64,000 bases of DNA from positions 3,100,001-3,164,000 of the forward strand of contig NZ_CP017990.1 in NCBI RefSeq assembly GCF_002208095.1, written 5' to 3'. Positions within the stretch are counted from its first letter, which is position 1. Every line of letters starts with the position of its first letter. Origin of the DNA: Enterobacter cloacae complex sp. ECNIH7 (lineage in GTDB: Bacteria; Pseudomonadota; Gammaproteobacteria; Enterobacterales; Enterobacteriaceae). Shown piece after piece: positions 25,902 through 34,915 of the stretch. The notes beneath the pieces were generated by a model that had not been told where the DNA came from, searched no databases, and saw only the letters and a list, made by a program, of their open reading frames with translations. The translations under genes were made by a program, and so were the position numbers.

Positions 25902-27077
25902 ATGAAAAGAAAAGTTCTGGCAATTCTGGTACCCGCGTTATTAATGGCAGGCGCAGCCAATGCGGCTGAAATGTACAACAAAAACGGCAACAAAGTTGAC
26001 CTGTACGGCAAAGTCGACGCGCGTCATACCTTCTCTGACAACCCCGGCGACGACGGCGACGAAACCTATGTGCAGGTTGGCTTCAAAGGCGAAACCCGGA
26101 TCGCTAACGACCTGATCGGTTACGGTCAGTGGGAATACAAAACCTTCGCTAACGATACCGAAGGCGCGGGTAACAAATCGTTCAACCGCCTGGCGTATGC
26201 TGGCCTGAAATATGGCGAATACGGCTCATTTGATTATGGTCGTAATTACGGCGTCGTGTACGACGTTGAAGCCTGGACCGATATGCTGCCTGTATTTGGC
26301 GGTGACTCTTACACCTGGACCGATAACTTTATGAACGGTCGTGCTAACGGTCTGGCCACCTACCGTAACCAGGATTTCTTCGGTCTGGTTGAGGGTCTGA
26401 ATTTCGCGCTGCAGTATCAGGGTACGAACGAAGGCCAGGATGCAACAGAAGATCAGGAAGGCACGAAAAACGGCCATGACGATGTTCGTTTCCAGAACGG
26501 CGACGGTTTCGGCATGTCTACCACCTATGATTTTGACTTCGGTCTGAGCCTGGGTGCGGCATATTCATCTTCCGACCGCACGAACACACAGGTTGCATAC
26601 GGTGCAGGTAACGACAACCGCTACAGCCCATATGCAGGAGGCGAACGCGCTGAAGCCTGGACCATTGGCGCAAAATATGATGCGCAAGGTGTTTACCTGG
26701 CCATGATGTATGCGGAAACCCGCAATATGACGCCATTTGGTAGCGGTGAGACGGTTGGTATCGCCAACAAAACGCAGAACTTTGAAGCCGTAGCGCAGTA
26801 CCAGTTCGACTTCGGCCTGCGTCCGTCTCTGGCATGGGTTTACTCCAAAGGTAAAGACATTGGCGGCAATGATTACAACCCAGGTAATACATACAACTAC
26901 GTTGATCAGGATCTGGTGAACTATATCGATCTCGGTATGACCTACAGCTTCAACAAAAACTTCTCGACTTACGTTGATTATAAAATCAACCTGCTGGACA
27001 ACGACGATCGCTTCTACGAAGCCAATGGCATCTCAACTGATGACATCGTTGGCGTAGGCATGACCTACCAGTTCTAA
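25902..27077 (+). CDS. ompS1: OmpC/OmpS-type trimeric porin
   Basis: A 391-residue general porin. A 21-residue signal peptide ([21 protein letters not shown]) is followed by [20 protein letters not shown], 16 beta strands and the C-terminal F of GVGMTYQF required for assembly. Loop L3 holds the [19 protein letters not shown] constriction sequence. The position beside yedJ corresponds to Salmonella ompS1 and to the E. coli yedS remnant, which is why that name is used; OmpC or OmpN naming would also fit the sequence. A strong terminator follows. Confidence 0.8.
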   Translation: MKRKVLAILVPALLMAGAANAAEMYNKNGNKVDLYGKVDARHTFSDNPGDDGDETYVQVGFKGETRIANDLIGYGQWEYKTFANDTEGAGNKSFNRLAYAGLKYGEYGSFDYGRNYGVVYDVEAWTDMLPVFGGDSYTWTDNFMNGRANGLATYRNQDFFGLVEGLNFALQYQGTNEGQDATEDQEGTKNGHDDVRFQNGDGFGMSTTYDFDFGLSLGAAYSSSDRTNTQVAYGAGNDNRYSPYAGGERAEAWTIGAKYDAQGVYLAMMYAETRNMTPFGSGETVGIANKTQNFEAVAQYQFDFGLRPSLAWVYSKGKDIGGNDYNPGNTYNYVDQDLVNYIDLGMTYSFNKNFSTYVDYKINLLDNDDRFYEANGISTDDIVGVGMTYQF

Positions 27078-27090
27078 TCCCCAAAATACC

Positions 27091-27114
27091 AAAGGCCGCA
27101 ATTGCGGCCTTTTT
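27091..27114 (+). terminator. Porin terminator
   Basis: AAAGGCCGCAATTGCGGCCTTTTT, a self-complementary stem followed by T-rich sequence. It may act weakly on the convergent gene as well. Confidence 0.9.
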
Positions 27115-27132
27115 ATTTCTTCACTATTTGTA

Positions 27133-27996
27133 CTACGGCGCTTCCTGCAGCGCCACGCGAATAAACCCGTTATTCTGCGCCAGCAGCTCATGGGCTTTCC
27201 ATGCATCCAGCCCTGTCAGCACCATCAATACCGCCGTTTTACAGTTATGATTACAGCTCGCCAGCGCGGCTTTTGCCTCGGCCCGAGTGCATCCCCCCGC
27301 TTCCATTACAATCGCAATTTGCCGTTCAGCCCATTTGGTTGTGCCTGCCTCAAGATCCACGCGCAGGTTGCTGTAAACCCGTCCGGTGCGGACGGCCAGC
27401 CCGGTGGCGATCATCGAGAGGATCATTTTTTGCGCGATCCCCGCTTTAGTGTTGATATAGCCTGCGACGACATCGGCCCCCAGCTCCGGAGCGATAACCA
27501 TGCTTGCCAGCTGCGCGGCTTCGCTTTGCGCATCACCGGTAACAATGGCGACCGGTGAACCCAGCGACCACGCATGGCGCATTGCCCCCCAGACCCACGG
27601 CGTTTTTCCGCTGACGGTCACGGCCAGCATCATATCGCGTTCACCAAACTTGATGGCCTGCAGATCGGCAACGCCGCGCTCGTAGCTCCCTTCCCCTTCT
27701 TGTGCTGTAACGGCCATAACAGGAGTTTTGCCCGGCGCATATTCATCGGCAACCTGTTGCGCTACGCGCCCTGATGGCCCCGCGCCAACAACAATCAGGC
27801 GACCGCCGTGGCTGAGCGTCGCTGCGGCGTTGTCCACCACGCGGGCAATAGCATCTAGACAGGGGGTAATAGCAGCAGAAATGAGTGCATCATCCTGGTG
27901 AATGACTTTCAGCATGTCCAGCGTGGACAATCTATCAATATTCATCGTGCTGGCGTGCCGTCTTTCCTTGACCGAACCGGTAAGCATAACGCTCAT
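27133..27996 (-). CDS. MurQ-like SIS-domain protein (putative MurNAc-6-P etherase paralogue)
   Basis: 287 residues from MSVMLTGSVKERR, chosen because AAGGAGG lies 6 nt upstream. It aligns with MurQ throughout: LSTLDMLKVIHQDD, the SIS fold with VVGAGPSGRVAQQVADEYAPG, VSGKTPWVWGAMRHA, KAGIAQKMILSMIATG and VLTGLDAWKAHELL. MurQ cleaves the lactyl ether of MurNAc-6-P. A Glu is kept at the first catalytic position (ADEY versus ASEC), but the block around the second (GSYERGVAD) is diverged and several residues shorter, so the substrate may differ. It is divergent from a DcuS-like sensor, an unusual neighbour for a cell-wall recycling enzyme. Confidence 0.72.
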   Translation of the reverse strand: MSVMLTGSVKERRHASTMNIDRLSTLDMLKVIHQDDALISAAITPCLDAIARVVDNAAATLSHGGRLIVVGAGPSGRVAQQVADEYAPGKTPVMAVTAQEGEGSYERGVADLQAIKFGERDMMLAVTVSGKTPWVWGAMRHAWSLGSPVAIVTGDAQSEAAQLASMVIAPELGADVVAGYINTKAGIAQKMILSMIATGLAVRTGRVYSNLRVDLEAGTTKWAERQIAIVMEAGGCTRAEAKAALASCNHNCKTAVLMVLTGLDAWKAHELLAQNNGFIRVALQEAP

Positions 27997-28160
27997 AAAC
28001 AGCCTCCTTATTATGAGTACCCACACACTATAAAGTGTTTTATATAGACGGCCTGCGAGGAGGGTCACGAAAAGGGGACCAAATCCACGCCTTTACATGG
28101 CTTTAAGAAAAGCGCGTCATCGGCGATAATTACCCCTTTCTTAATTATCGCGGAGTGTTG

Positions 28161-29777
28161 ATGAGCGATTTGCAGCCTTTCCTTACGACGCGCAAGCGCC
28201 CCATGAAGCTGAACACCCTGGTCACGCTGATGGTGTGCGCGATTATTGCCTCTGTGCTGCTGGTGGTTTTTGCGCTCTACTCCGTGCAAATCACCCGGGC
28301 GACCCGCGATGATGTTAAAGATACGGCTCTGGGTATCGCCAGAACGCTGGCCAACAGCCCGGAGATCCAGCGCGGCCTGATGCAGCCACCCCAGGCGGAC
28401 ATCATTCAGCCCATCGCCAAAGCCGTCACCCAACGCAACGATCTGCTGCTCACCGTGGTGACCGACATGCGGGGAATTCGCTATTCGCACCCGAACGAAG
28501 CCCTCATCGGCCTGCACTTTATTGGCAACGACCTGGAACCTGCGCTGGAAGGTAAAGAGAATGTCTCCGTAAACCGTGGCGCCCTCGCCGAAGCGCTTCG
28601 CGTCTTCACCCCCGTTTACGACAGCCAGCACGACCAGATCGGCGTCGTGGTGGTCGGTATCTCCCTCAAAAAAGTGGAAGATCAGATTGCCCGCGGGCGT
28701 CTAAACGCCGTCTGGACCATTTTGTTCAGTATATTTATGAGCTCCATGGCGATTTGGGGTCTGGTGCGGGTCCTGAAACGCATCCTGTTCGGGCTCGAAC
28801 CTTACGAAATTTCCGCCTTGTTCGAACAGCGTCAGGCGATGCTGCAGTCGCTTCGCGAGGGGGTGCTGGCCGTCGATATTCACGGGCGCGTGACGATGAT
28901 CAACCAGACCGCCAGAGAAATATTGCTTCTCCCTTCCGGCAAGCAGACCGAAAACGCCAGCGCCCCCCTGCTGGCCAGCCTGCGCGAAGTATCAAAGACG
29001 GGCGCCGCGCGCCAGGATCAGGAGATCAGCTGTAACGGGCGTCTATTGCTGTGCAATATGGTGCCCGTTAAAAGCCAGGATCGGGTGATCGGCGCCATCA
29101 CCACCTTCCGTGATAAAACGGAAATCAGCCAGCTGATGCAGCGTATTGATGGCATGGTTAACTACGTCGATGCCCTGCGCAGCCATACGCACGAGTTTAT
29201 GAATAAACTGCATGTGATCCTGGGCCTGCTGCACATGAAGCGCTACGACAAGCTGGAAGAGTACATCATCCAGACGGCACATAATTACCAGACGGATATC
29301 GGTACGATACAGAGCAAGGTAAAATCCCCGGTTATTGCCGGATTCCTGCTGGGTAAAATCAATCGGGCGAAAGAAGCGGGCGTCACCCTGACGCTGGCGG
29401 ATGAATGCCAGATACCGGATACCGCGAGCGAAGAGCAGGTCGCGGTGCTGATCACCGTGCTGGGTAACCTCATTGAAAACGCGCTCGACGCGATGGAAGG
29501 ACAGCAGGAAGGTGAGATCGGCCTGCTGCTGCATTATCAGAACGGCTGGCTCAGCTGCGAAGTGAGCGACGATGGCCCCGGCATTGATCCCGCTCAGCTG
29601 GAGGCTATTTTTACAAAGGGCTTCTCAACAAAAGGTGAAAACCGCGGCGTTGGGCTGTTCCTTGCGCGCCAGCAAATCCAGAACCTCGGCGGTGATATCA
29701 CCGTCGAGTCTGAGCCCGGCGTTTTTACCCAATTTTTTGTTCACATCCCCTGGGATAGCGAGAGGAATATCGCGTGA
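28161..29777 (+). CDS. DcuS-type C4-dicarboxylate sensor histidine kinase
   Basis: 538 residues from ATG (GGAG 6 nt upstream), closely similar to DcuS (543). Membrane helices lie at about 20-42 and 183-203, bounding a periplasmic PAS domain. All five known DcuS ligand residues are kept at the same numbers: R107, H110, F120, R147 and F149. A cytoplasmic PAS follows (LREGVLAVDIHGRVTMIN), then the phospho-acceptor H344 in THEFMNKLHV, and the ATPase with NLIENALDAM and DDGPGID. It should sense fumarate, malate, succinate or related acids. It is a paralogue in a cluster with fumarase and a transporter, recalling E. coli dcuSR-dcuB-fumB. Confidence 0.88.
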   Translation: MSDLQPFLTTRKRPMKLNTLVTLMVCAIIASVLLVVFALYSVQITRATRDDVKDTALGIARTLANSPEIQRGLMQPPQADIIQPIAKAVTQRNDLLLTVVTDMRGIRYSHPNEALIGLHFIGNDLEPALEGKENVSVNRGALAEALRVFTPVYDSQHDQIGVVVVGISLKKVEDQIARGRLNAVWTILFSIFMSSMAIWGLVRVLKRILFGLEPYEISALFEQRQAMLQSLREGVLAVDIHGRVTMINQTAREILLLPSGKQTENASAPLLASLREVSKTGAARQDQEISCNGRLLLCNMVPVKSQDRVIGAITTFRDKTEISQLMQRIDGMVNYVDALRSHTHEFMNKLHVILGLLHMKRYDKLEEYIIQTAHNYQTDIGTIQSKVKSPVIAGFLLGKINRAKEAGVTLTLADECQIPDTASEEQVAVLITVLGNLIENALDAMEGQQEGEIGLLLHYQNGWLSCEVSDDGPGIDPAQLEAIFTKGFSTKGENRGVGLFLARQQIQNLGGDITVESEPGVFTQFFVHIPWDSERNIA

Positions 29778-30493
29778 TAAATGTATTAATTGTCGATGAT
29801 GACGCCATGGTAGCCGACCTCAACCGTCTGTATGTCAACCGTGTTGAAGGTTTTAGCTGCTGCGGCGTCGCCTCCACGCTAAACCAGGCCGAGGCCATCA
29901 TTAATAACCCCGGGCACCCTGTCGATCTGGTGCTGCTGGATGTCTATATGCAGCAGGATAACGGGCTGGATCTGCTGCCCGTTATTCGCGCATCCGGGCG
30001 CCCAATCGATGTGATTATGATCTCGTCGGCTGCCGACGCCGCCACGATCCAGACCTCTATCCATTACGGGGTGGTGGATTATCTGATCAAGCCGTTCCAG
30101 TTCCCGCGCTTTGAAGAGGCGCTGAACGGCTGGAAGGCAAAGCACAGCCTGATGGGTTCGCACCAGTATTATGAGCAGGCCGACGTCGACCGGCTGATCC
30201 ACGGTGGGGCGCCGGAACTGGCGGACAGTAAAAAGCTGCCGAAGGGGTTAACGCCGCAAACGCTGCGCACGATTTGCCAGTGGATTGACGCTCACCCGGA
30301 GACGGAATTTTCTACCGATGACCTGGCTAACGCCGTCAATATCTCCCGCGTATCCTGCCGTAAATACCTGATTTGGCTCGCGCAAATCAACATTCTGTTC
30401 ACCAGCATTCATTATGGTGCCACCGGGCGTCCGGTGTATCGCTATCGTCTCCAGCCGGAGCAGACCGGCCTGCTCAAGCAATACTGTCAGTAA
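29774..30493 (+). CDS. DcuR-type response regulator
   Basis: A 239-residue regulator, the same length as DcuR. The receiver has D8-D10, phospho-acceptor D56 (LLDVYMQ), and Lys in YLIKPF. The C-terminal helix-turn-helix FSTDDLANAVNISRVSCRKYL is nearly identical to that of DcuR. GTG start; it overlaps the kinase stop as GTGA. Likely targets are the divergent reductase and transporter promoters nearby. The 3' end overlaps apbE by 20 nt tail to tail. Confidence 0.9.
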   Translation: MINVLIVDDDAMVADLNRLYVNRVEGFSCCGVASTLNQAEAIINNPGHPVDLVLLDVYMQQDNGLDLLPVIRASGRPIDVIMISSAADAATIQTSIHYGVVDYLIKPFQFPRFEEALNGWKAKHSLMGSHQYYEQADVDRLIHGGAPELADSKKLPKGLTPQTLRTICQWIDAHPETEFSTDDLANAVNISRVSCRKYLIWLAQINILFTSIHYGATGRPVYRYRLQPEQTGLLKQYCQ

Positions 30494-31436
30494 CGCGGTA
30501 GTCATTATCCAGCAGGGTAAAACGGAAGTGGTGCATCGATGAGATCACCACTTCTTTTGTTTTGGTCACAAAAATCGCTTCGATATCAGGACGAGAGCGC
30601 AGCACAGCGCAGCCCTTCTCTACCCCCATGCCGTACATCAGCGTGGTCCAGATATCGCCGTCGATAGAGTCTTTCGAAACAATCGTCACGCTGTCCAGCT
30701 CGTTGTCCAGCGGATACCCGGTGCGCGGATCGAGAATATGGTGATAGCGCTTGCCGTTTTGCTCAAAGTAGCGCTCGTAGGTTCCAGACGTCACGACGGA
30801 CAGGTTCTCTACGGTCATCGTGCCGATCAGCGCGTCACCGGCGAACGGTTTTTTCAGCCCCACGCTCCAGCTCCCTTCCGGCGAGCCTAACGTCTGAATG
30901 TTTCCACCGAGGTTGATCAGCCCCAGCTCAGCGCCCTCTTTATGCAGGTAATCACGCACCCTGTCGGCGATATAGCCTTTGGCAATGGCCCCCAGATCGA
31001 TCTCCATCCCCGCTCTGGTCAGAAACACGCTGCTGCTGGCCTCATCAAGAAGGACATCTTCAGGACGGGTTATCGCCAGCAGCGACGCGATTTCCTCCGC
31101 CGGCGGAACGCTGTCCCCCTGAAAGCCAATTTTCCAGCGCTTCACCAGCGGACCTATCGCCAGGTTAAAGGCGCTGTCCCTGAACAGGCTTGCCGCTTTT
31201 GCACAGCGGATCAGCTCAAACACCGGCCGGCTGACGGTAACCGGATGCTGACCAGCCGCATGGTTAATGTCCATCACCTGCGAGTGCGCGCGGTTAACGG
31301 TGAGCAGATCTTCGTACTGTTTGATCAGGCGAAACACGCGGGACGCGAGGGCTTCATCGTGGGAGAAGAGTTTCAGGAGAATGGGTGAGCCCATCAGGAC
31401 GGCGGAGTAGCTGTAAACGCGATGGTCATCAGGCAT
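30474..31436 (-). CDS. apbE: FMN transferase ApbE, cytoplasmic form
   Basis: A 320-residue ApbE-family enzyme, which transfers FMN from FAD to a Thr in flavin-binding domains. Family motifs: INLGGNIQTLG, LGAIAKGYIADRV, SGTYERYFEQ and HHILDPRTGYPLD. There is no signal peptide or lipobox (MPDDHRVYSYSAVL), unlike the periplasmic lipoprotein ApbE, so it should act in the cytoplasm. It follows the FMN-binding reductase gene on the same strand after a 94-nt gap with a REP element. The neighbour carries an exact target motif, making it the obvious substrate. Confidence 0.92.
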   Translation of the reverse strand: MPDDHRVYSYSAVLMGSPILLKLFSHDEALASRVFRLIKQYEDLLTVNRAHSQVMDINHAAGQHPVTVSRPVFELIRCAKAASLFRDSAFNLAIGPLVKRWKIGFQGDSVPPAEEIASLLAITRPEDVLLDEASSSVFLTRAGMEIDLGAIAKGYIADRVRDYLHKEGAELGLINLGGNIQTLGSPEGSWSVGLKKPFAGDALIGTMTVENLSVVTSGTYERYFEQNGKRYHHILDPRTGYPLDNELDSVTIVSKDSIDGDIWTTLMYGMGVEKGCAVLRSRPDIEAIFVTKTKEVVISSMHHFRFTLLDNDYRVTDSIA

Positions 31437-31452
31437 GACTGGAGTCCTCAGA

Positions 31453-31520
31453 TGTAGCCCCGGCAGGCACCGCGCCGCCGGGGAAAATGCCGGATAGCAC
31501 TGGGCGTATCCGGCCTACAA
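31453..31520. repeat. REP pair (BIME-like) between reductase and apbE
   Basis: Two GC-rich inverted repeats, CCCCGGC...GCCGGGG and GCCGGATA...TATCCGGC, bounded by TGTAG and CTACA. This is the standard enterobacterial REP pattern, often a mRNA-stabilising or transcription-damping element. Confidence 0.75.
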
Positions 31521-31530
31521 CACAGGGGCC

Positions 31531-34311
31531 TTACTGCTTTTTCGAACGCATAGCCGCCTGATGTCCTGCAAGCGTACCAAAAATAATGATATCTGCCACT
31601 GCGTTACCGCCGATACGGTTACCGCCGTGGATCCCGCCGACCACTTCACCGGCCGCAAACGCGCCTGGCAGCACGTTGTGGTTGCTGTCCAGCACGCAGG
31701 TTTCGGTGTTGATGGTCACGCCGCCCATGGTGTGGTGCACGCCCGGCGCAATCTGAATGGCGTAGAATGGCCCTTCGTTGATAGGCGCACGCAGCGCGGT
31801 GGTACGACCAAAATCGTCATCATGCTGTTTTTCAACGAAGCCGTTGTAACGTTCCAGCGTCGCGAGGAAAGCGTGGTAATCCATACCCAGCGCTTCTGCC
31901 AGGGCTTTTGGCGAGCTGGCGCTGGTCACGAAACCTTTTGCGATGTACTCATCCGCGGCTTTGTTTTTGGCACGTACGTGCTCGTCAAAGACGATGTATG
32001 CGTATTTCTCCGGCAGCGCGATGATTGACGCCGAGACCTTATCGCGGGTCGACATTTCGTTGTAGAAGCGCTCCCCTTTCTGATTGACCAGAATCGCCCC
32101 GCCGCCGCGAATGGATTCGGAAATCAGGTACGAGGTGTTTTGCTCAACGGTTGGGTGAATTTGAATTTCGCCCATATCCACGGTACCCGCCCCGATGCGC
32201 TCCAGCAGCGCGATGCCGCCGCCGGTTGCCCCTTTGTGGTTGGTGGTGACGAACCCTTCCAGATCCGGACGATATTTCACCACCATCTGGCTGTTGGCGC
32301 TGAAGCCGCCGGTGGCAACAATCACGCTTTTGGTTGCCACGGTGACGGTTTCGTTCTCTTCGGTGGTCAGACGTACGCCGGTCACTTCGCCGTTCTCGAA
32401 GATGATGTCGCTGACGGAGGTATCCAGCATCACCTCGATGTTGCGTTTGTTGACGTTACGCACCAGGCCGCTGATCAGGTAGCCGCCCACCGCAGAACCG
32501 TCTTTTGGACGGTGAGTACGGTCGATGCTCATCCCGCCGGTGGTGGTGATGTCGTTCAGCATGATGCCGCGCGTTGCCAGCCACTCAATTGCCTGCGGCG
32601 CGTTTTCGACGAAGCGACGCAGCAGTTCCGGGTTGTTCTTGTTGCCGCCGCCTTTCAGGCTTTCCTGATAGAACAGCTCCTTGCTGTCCTGAATGCCCTT
32701 CACGCGCTGGAAGCGGGTTTCGGCGGCGTTCATACCGGCAGAGGCTTTAATGGTGTTCCCGCCGATGGTCGGCATTTTCTCGACAATCAGCACGCTCGCG
32801 CCTTCGTCGTGAGCCTGGATCGCTGCCGCCAGACCGGCGCCGCCGCTGCCGACAACGACCACGTCCACGCTGCGGGTTTCGTTCGGGTCGACGCCCTCTT
32901 CCGCGGCCAGCGCTTTGCTGGATTTCAGCATCGCTTTAGAGACCGCTTTCTTCACCGCTTCACTCTGGCTGGTTGCGCCGGTGATAGCATCCACGTGCGG
33001 GGTGTTGGCATCCAGAATGCGGGTACGGATCTCTTCAAAGCTGGTCACAAACTCAACGTCTTCGCTCGGGCCGGAGGCCAGCTCAATGTCCGCAATGCGG
33101 TCGGTTTCCAGACTGACGTTAATCACCAGTTCGTTAGCGTCATCCTGCACTTTCTCAGCAAAGGTACCCGGTTTGAATTTGGATTCGCCCATGCTCATGT
33201 CGCGGATCATCGCTTCTACCAGCGAGAAGCGCCACAGCGGTTCAGGAATGCTGAGCTCTTCGCGTTTGGTGCTGTCCATAAACAGCTCCAGGCTTTCCCC
33301 GGCCGCAATGCGGTCTGTCCAGTCCGGATAAGCGATGGTGGCGCGGCCAACGGCAATCAGGTCGTAACCGTGATCCAGCGCTTCATTCACATCGGAAGCA
33401 TTCACCACGCCGCCCACGCCCATGACCGGAACCTGCGCCAGCGTTTCAGAACGCATCGCGCAGTATTTTTCGATAAGCGGAGTTGGATCCTGAGTGTCAA
33501 CAATGGAAGGACGCAGGGTCGCGCCGACGGAGAAGTGCAGATAGTCCACGCCGCGCGCCGCCAGTTTTTCCAGCAGGTACATGGTGTCGTCAAAGCGGAT
33601 GCCCGGGACTTCCATCTCTTCAGGGGAGAAGCGGTAGCCAATAATAAACGCGTCGTCCGCGTACTGGCGCACCATTTTGTGGGTAATGTCCAGCACGGCC
33701 AGCGGGAACTTCGCGCGGTTATCGCGGCTGCCGCCCCACTCGTCATCGCGCTGGTTTGAATTCGGTGAGTAGAACTGCTGAATCAGATAGGTGTTCGCCC
33801 CGTGGATTTCCACGCCGTCGAAACCGGCCTGGATGGCGCGGCGCACGGCCTCACCAAATTTGCCGATCATGCCTTCCACTTCTTCTGCGGTCAGGGCTAC
33901 CGGCGTTGCGGCACCTTCACGCGGCGCGGCTACGGCGCTCGGGCCAACCGGGGTGCGGCCACCAATCAGTTTTGGGTCGACCATGCGGCCGCCGTGGTAG
34001 ATTTGCAGCAGCGCCTTAGATCCTTTGGATTTAATGGCCTCTGCGATTTTCGCCAGCCCGGCGATTTTCTCGTCATTATCAATACCGATGGCACCCGGGA
34101 AGGCGAGACCGAGATCGTCGACGAAGCAGCATTCCACAATGATGGTGCCAATGCTGCCGGAACGGGCACGATAGTACTCCACCAGCTCGCTGGTGACGGT
34201 GCCGTCAAAATAGCCGGTACAGGTTGTCATAGGGGCCATTAACAAACGGTTTTTCAGTTCAGTACCATTCGGTAATGTGAAAGGGCTAAGAATGCGTTCG
34301 TTAGTGCTCAT
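31531..34311 (-). CDS. Three-domain cytoplasmic flavoprotein reductase (probable NADH:fumarate reductase)
   Basis: A 926-residue fusion with no signal peptide. Residues 1 to about 360 are an old-yellow-enzyme NADH:flavin oxidoreductase barrel with H170 and N173 (VEIHGANTY). Residues about 375-460 are an FMN-binding domain with the flavinylation motif DAITGAT, Thr447 being the expected FMN site. From about 483 there is a FAD_binding_2/fumarate-reductase flavoprotein: GSGGAGLAAA, HHTMGGVTI, and GGIHGGNRIGGNA with substrate-binding His and Arg. Electrons would run NAD(P)H to OYE-FMN, covalent FMN, FAD, then fumarate. A Klebsiella protein with this layout is a known NADH:fumarate reductase; other enoates remain possible. 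Confidence 0.87.
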   Translation of the reverse strand: MSTNERILSPFTLPNGTELKNRLLMAPMTTCTGYFDGTVTSELVEYYRARSGSIGTIIVECCFVDDLGLAFPGAIGIDNDEKIAGLAKIAEAIKSKGSKALLQIYHGGRMVDPKLIGGRTPVGPSAVAAPREGAATPVALTAEEVEGMIGKFGEAVRRAIQAGFDGVEIHGANTYLIQQFYSPNSNQRDDEWGGSRDNRAKFPLAVLDITHKMVRQYADDAFIIGYRFSPEEMEVPGIRFDDTMYLLEKLAARGVDYLHFSVGATLRPSIVDTQDPTPLIEKYCAMRSETLAQVPVMGVGGVVNASDVNEALDHGYDLIAVGRATIAYPDWTDRIAAGESLELFMDSTKREELSIPEPLWRFSLVEAMIRDMSMGESKFKPGTFAEKVQDDANELVINVSLETDRIADIELASGPSEDVEFVTSFEEIRTRILDANTPHVDAITGATSQSEAVKKAVSKAMLKSSKALAAEEGVDPNETRSVDVVVVGSGGAGLAAAIQAHDEGASVLIVEKMPTIGGNTIKASAGMNAAETRFQRVKGIQDSKELFYQESLKGGGNKNNPELLRRFVENAPQAIEWLATRGIMLNDITTTGGMSIDRTHRPKDGSAVGGYLISGLVRNVNKRNIEVMLDTSVSDIIFENGEVTGVRLTTEENETVTVATKSVIVATGGFSANSQMVVKYRPDLEGFVTTNHKGATGGGIALLERIGAGTVDMGEIQIHPTVEQNTSYLISESIRGGGAILVNQKGERFYNEMSTRDKVSASIIALPEKYAYIVFDEHVRAKNKAADEYIAKGFVTSASSPKALAEALGMDYHAFLATLERYNGFVEKQHDDDFGRTTALRAPINEGPFYAIQIAPGVHHTMGGVTINTETCVLDSNHNVLPGAFAAGEVVGGIHGGNRIGGNAVADIIIFGTLAGHQAAMRSKKQ

Positions 34312-34914
34312 AATAGAAACTCCAAACTTTTAAAAATTAAGAATTCGTTATCGGATTGATTTTTTATTTCGTCGTTATTTGCCGATGTCATGATATTAAT
34401 ATAATGATTTTTTTAGTTTCTAAAGTTATTACGTTAGTTAAAAAACTATTTAATCCCTTCGATAACACAAATAACACATTGGTGTTAGCGATTGTAATTC
34501 AGCCATTCACAATAATTTAAAATTCGTTAAATGATTAATGGTAAAACCAATTCACCAAAACATATTTAAGATCAATAAAAACAATGCGATAAAAACACAC
34601 AACAATCTTACCTGTTAAAAAAATGATAAAAAATATGCCAAAAACAGGCAATAACCACATACGCCAGAGTGGTTATTAATAAAAGCATAAAAATAACGCT
34701 GCAATTCTATTTTTTTGATCGCGATCAATAGTTATGGCATTCAAAAGCGCAATATAAAAACATCATCATTTTTTAATTTAGCGCACACGAAAACGCGTTA
34801 AATCGCTATTACTGAAAATACAAGAAAGCACCTTTAATAACTAAAAAAAGCAAAGAAACTAAATAAAGTGCTTTTTCATTGTGACCGAATTTTTGACAAC
34901 TTAAGACGTGAAAC
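34312..34914. promoter_or_regulatory. 600-bp divergent regulatory region
   Basis: A long AT-rich gap between the reductase and transporter genes, without a credible gene. It contains the perfect FNR box described separately and further partial half sites (for example ATCAA at 34,571-34,575 and TTGAT at 34,356-34,360). The length suggests several regulators; DcuR-type sites are expected but I could not identify them. Confidence 0.6.
34715..34764 (+). promoter_or_regulatory. FNR-dependent class II promoter for the transporter/fumarase genes
   Basis: TTGAT-CGCG-ATCAA (34715-34728) is a perfect FNR consensus. A -10 like TATAAA lies at 34753-34758; a start near 34763 would put the FNR centre at -41.5, the class II position. 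This predicts anaerobic activation. Confidence 0.75.
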
Positions 34915-34915
34915 T

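Noticed and set aside
32140..33759. 539-codon open frame on the plus strand
   Set aside because: It is antisense to the three-domain reductase, which has clear motifs in the other frame. The high-GC codon bias of the real gene keeps this frame open; no motif or ribosome-binding site supports it.
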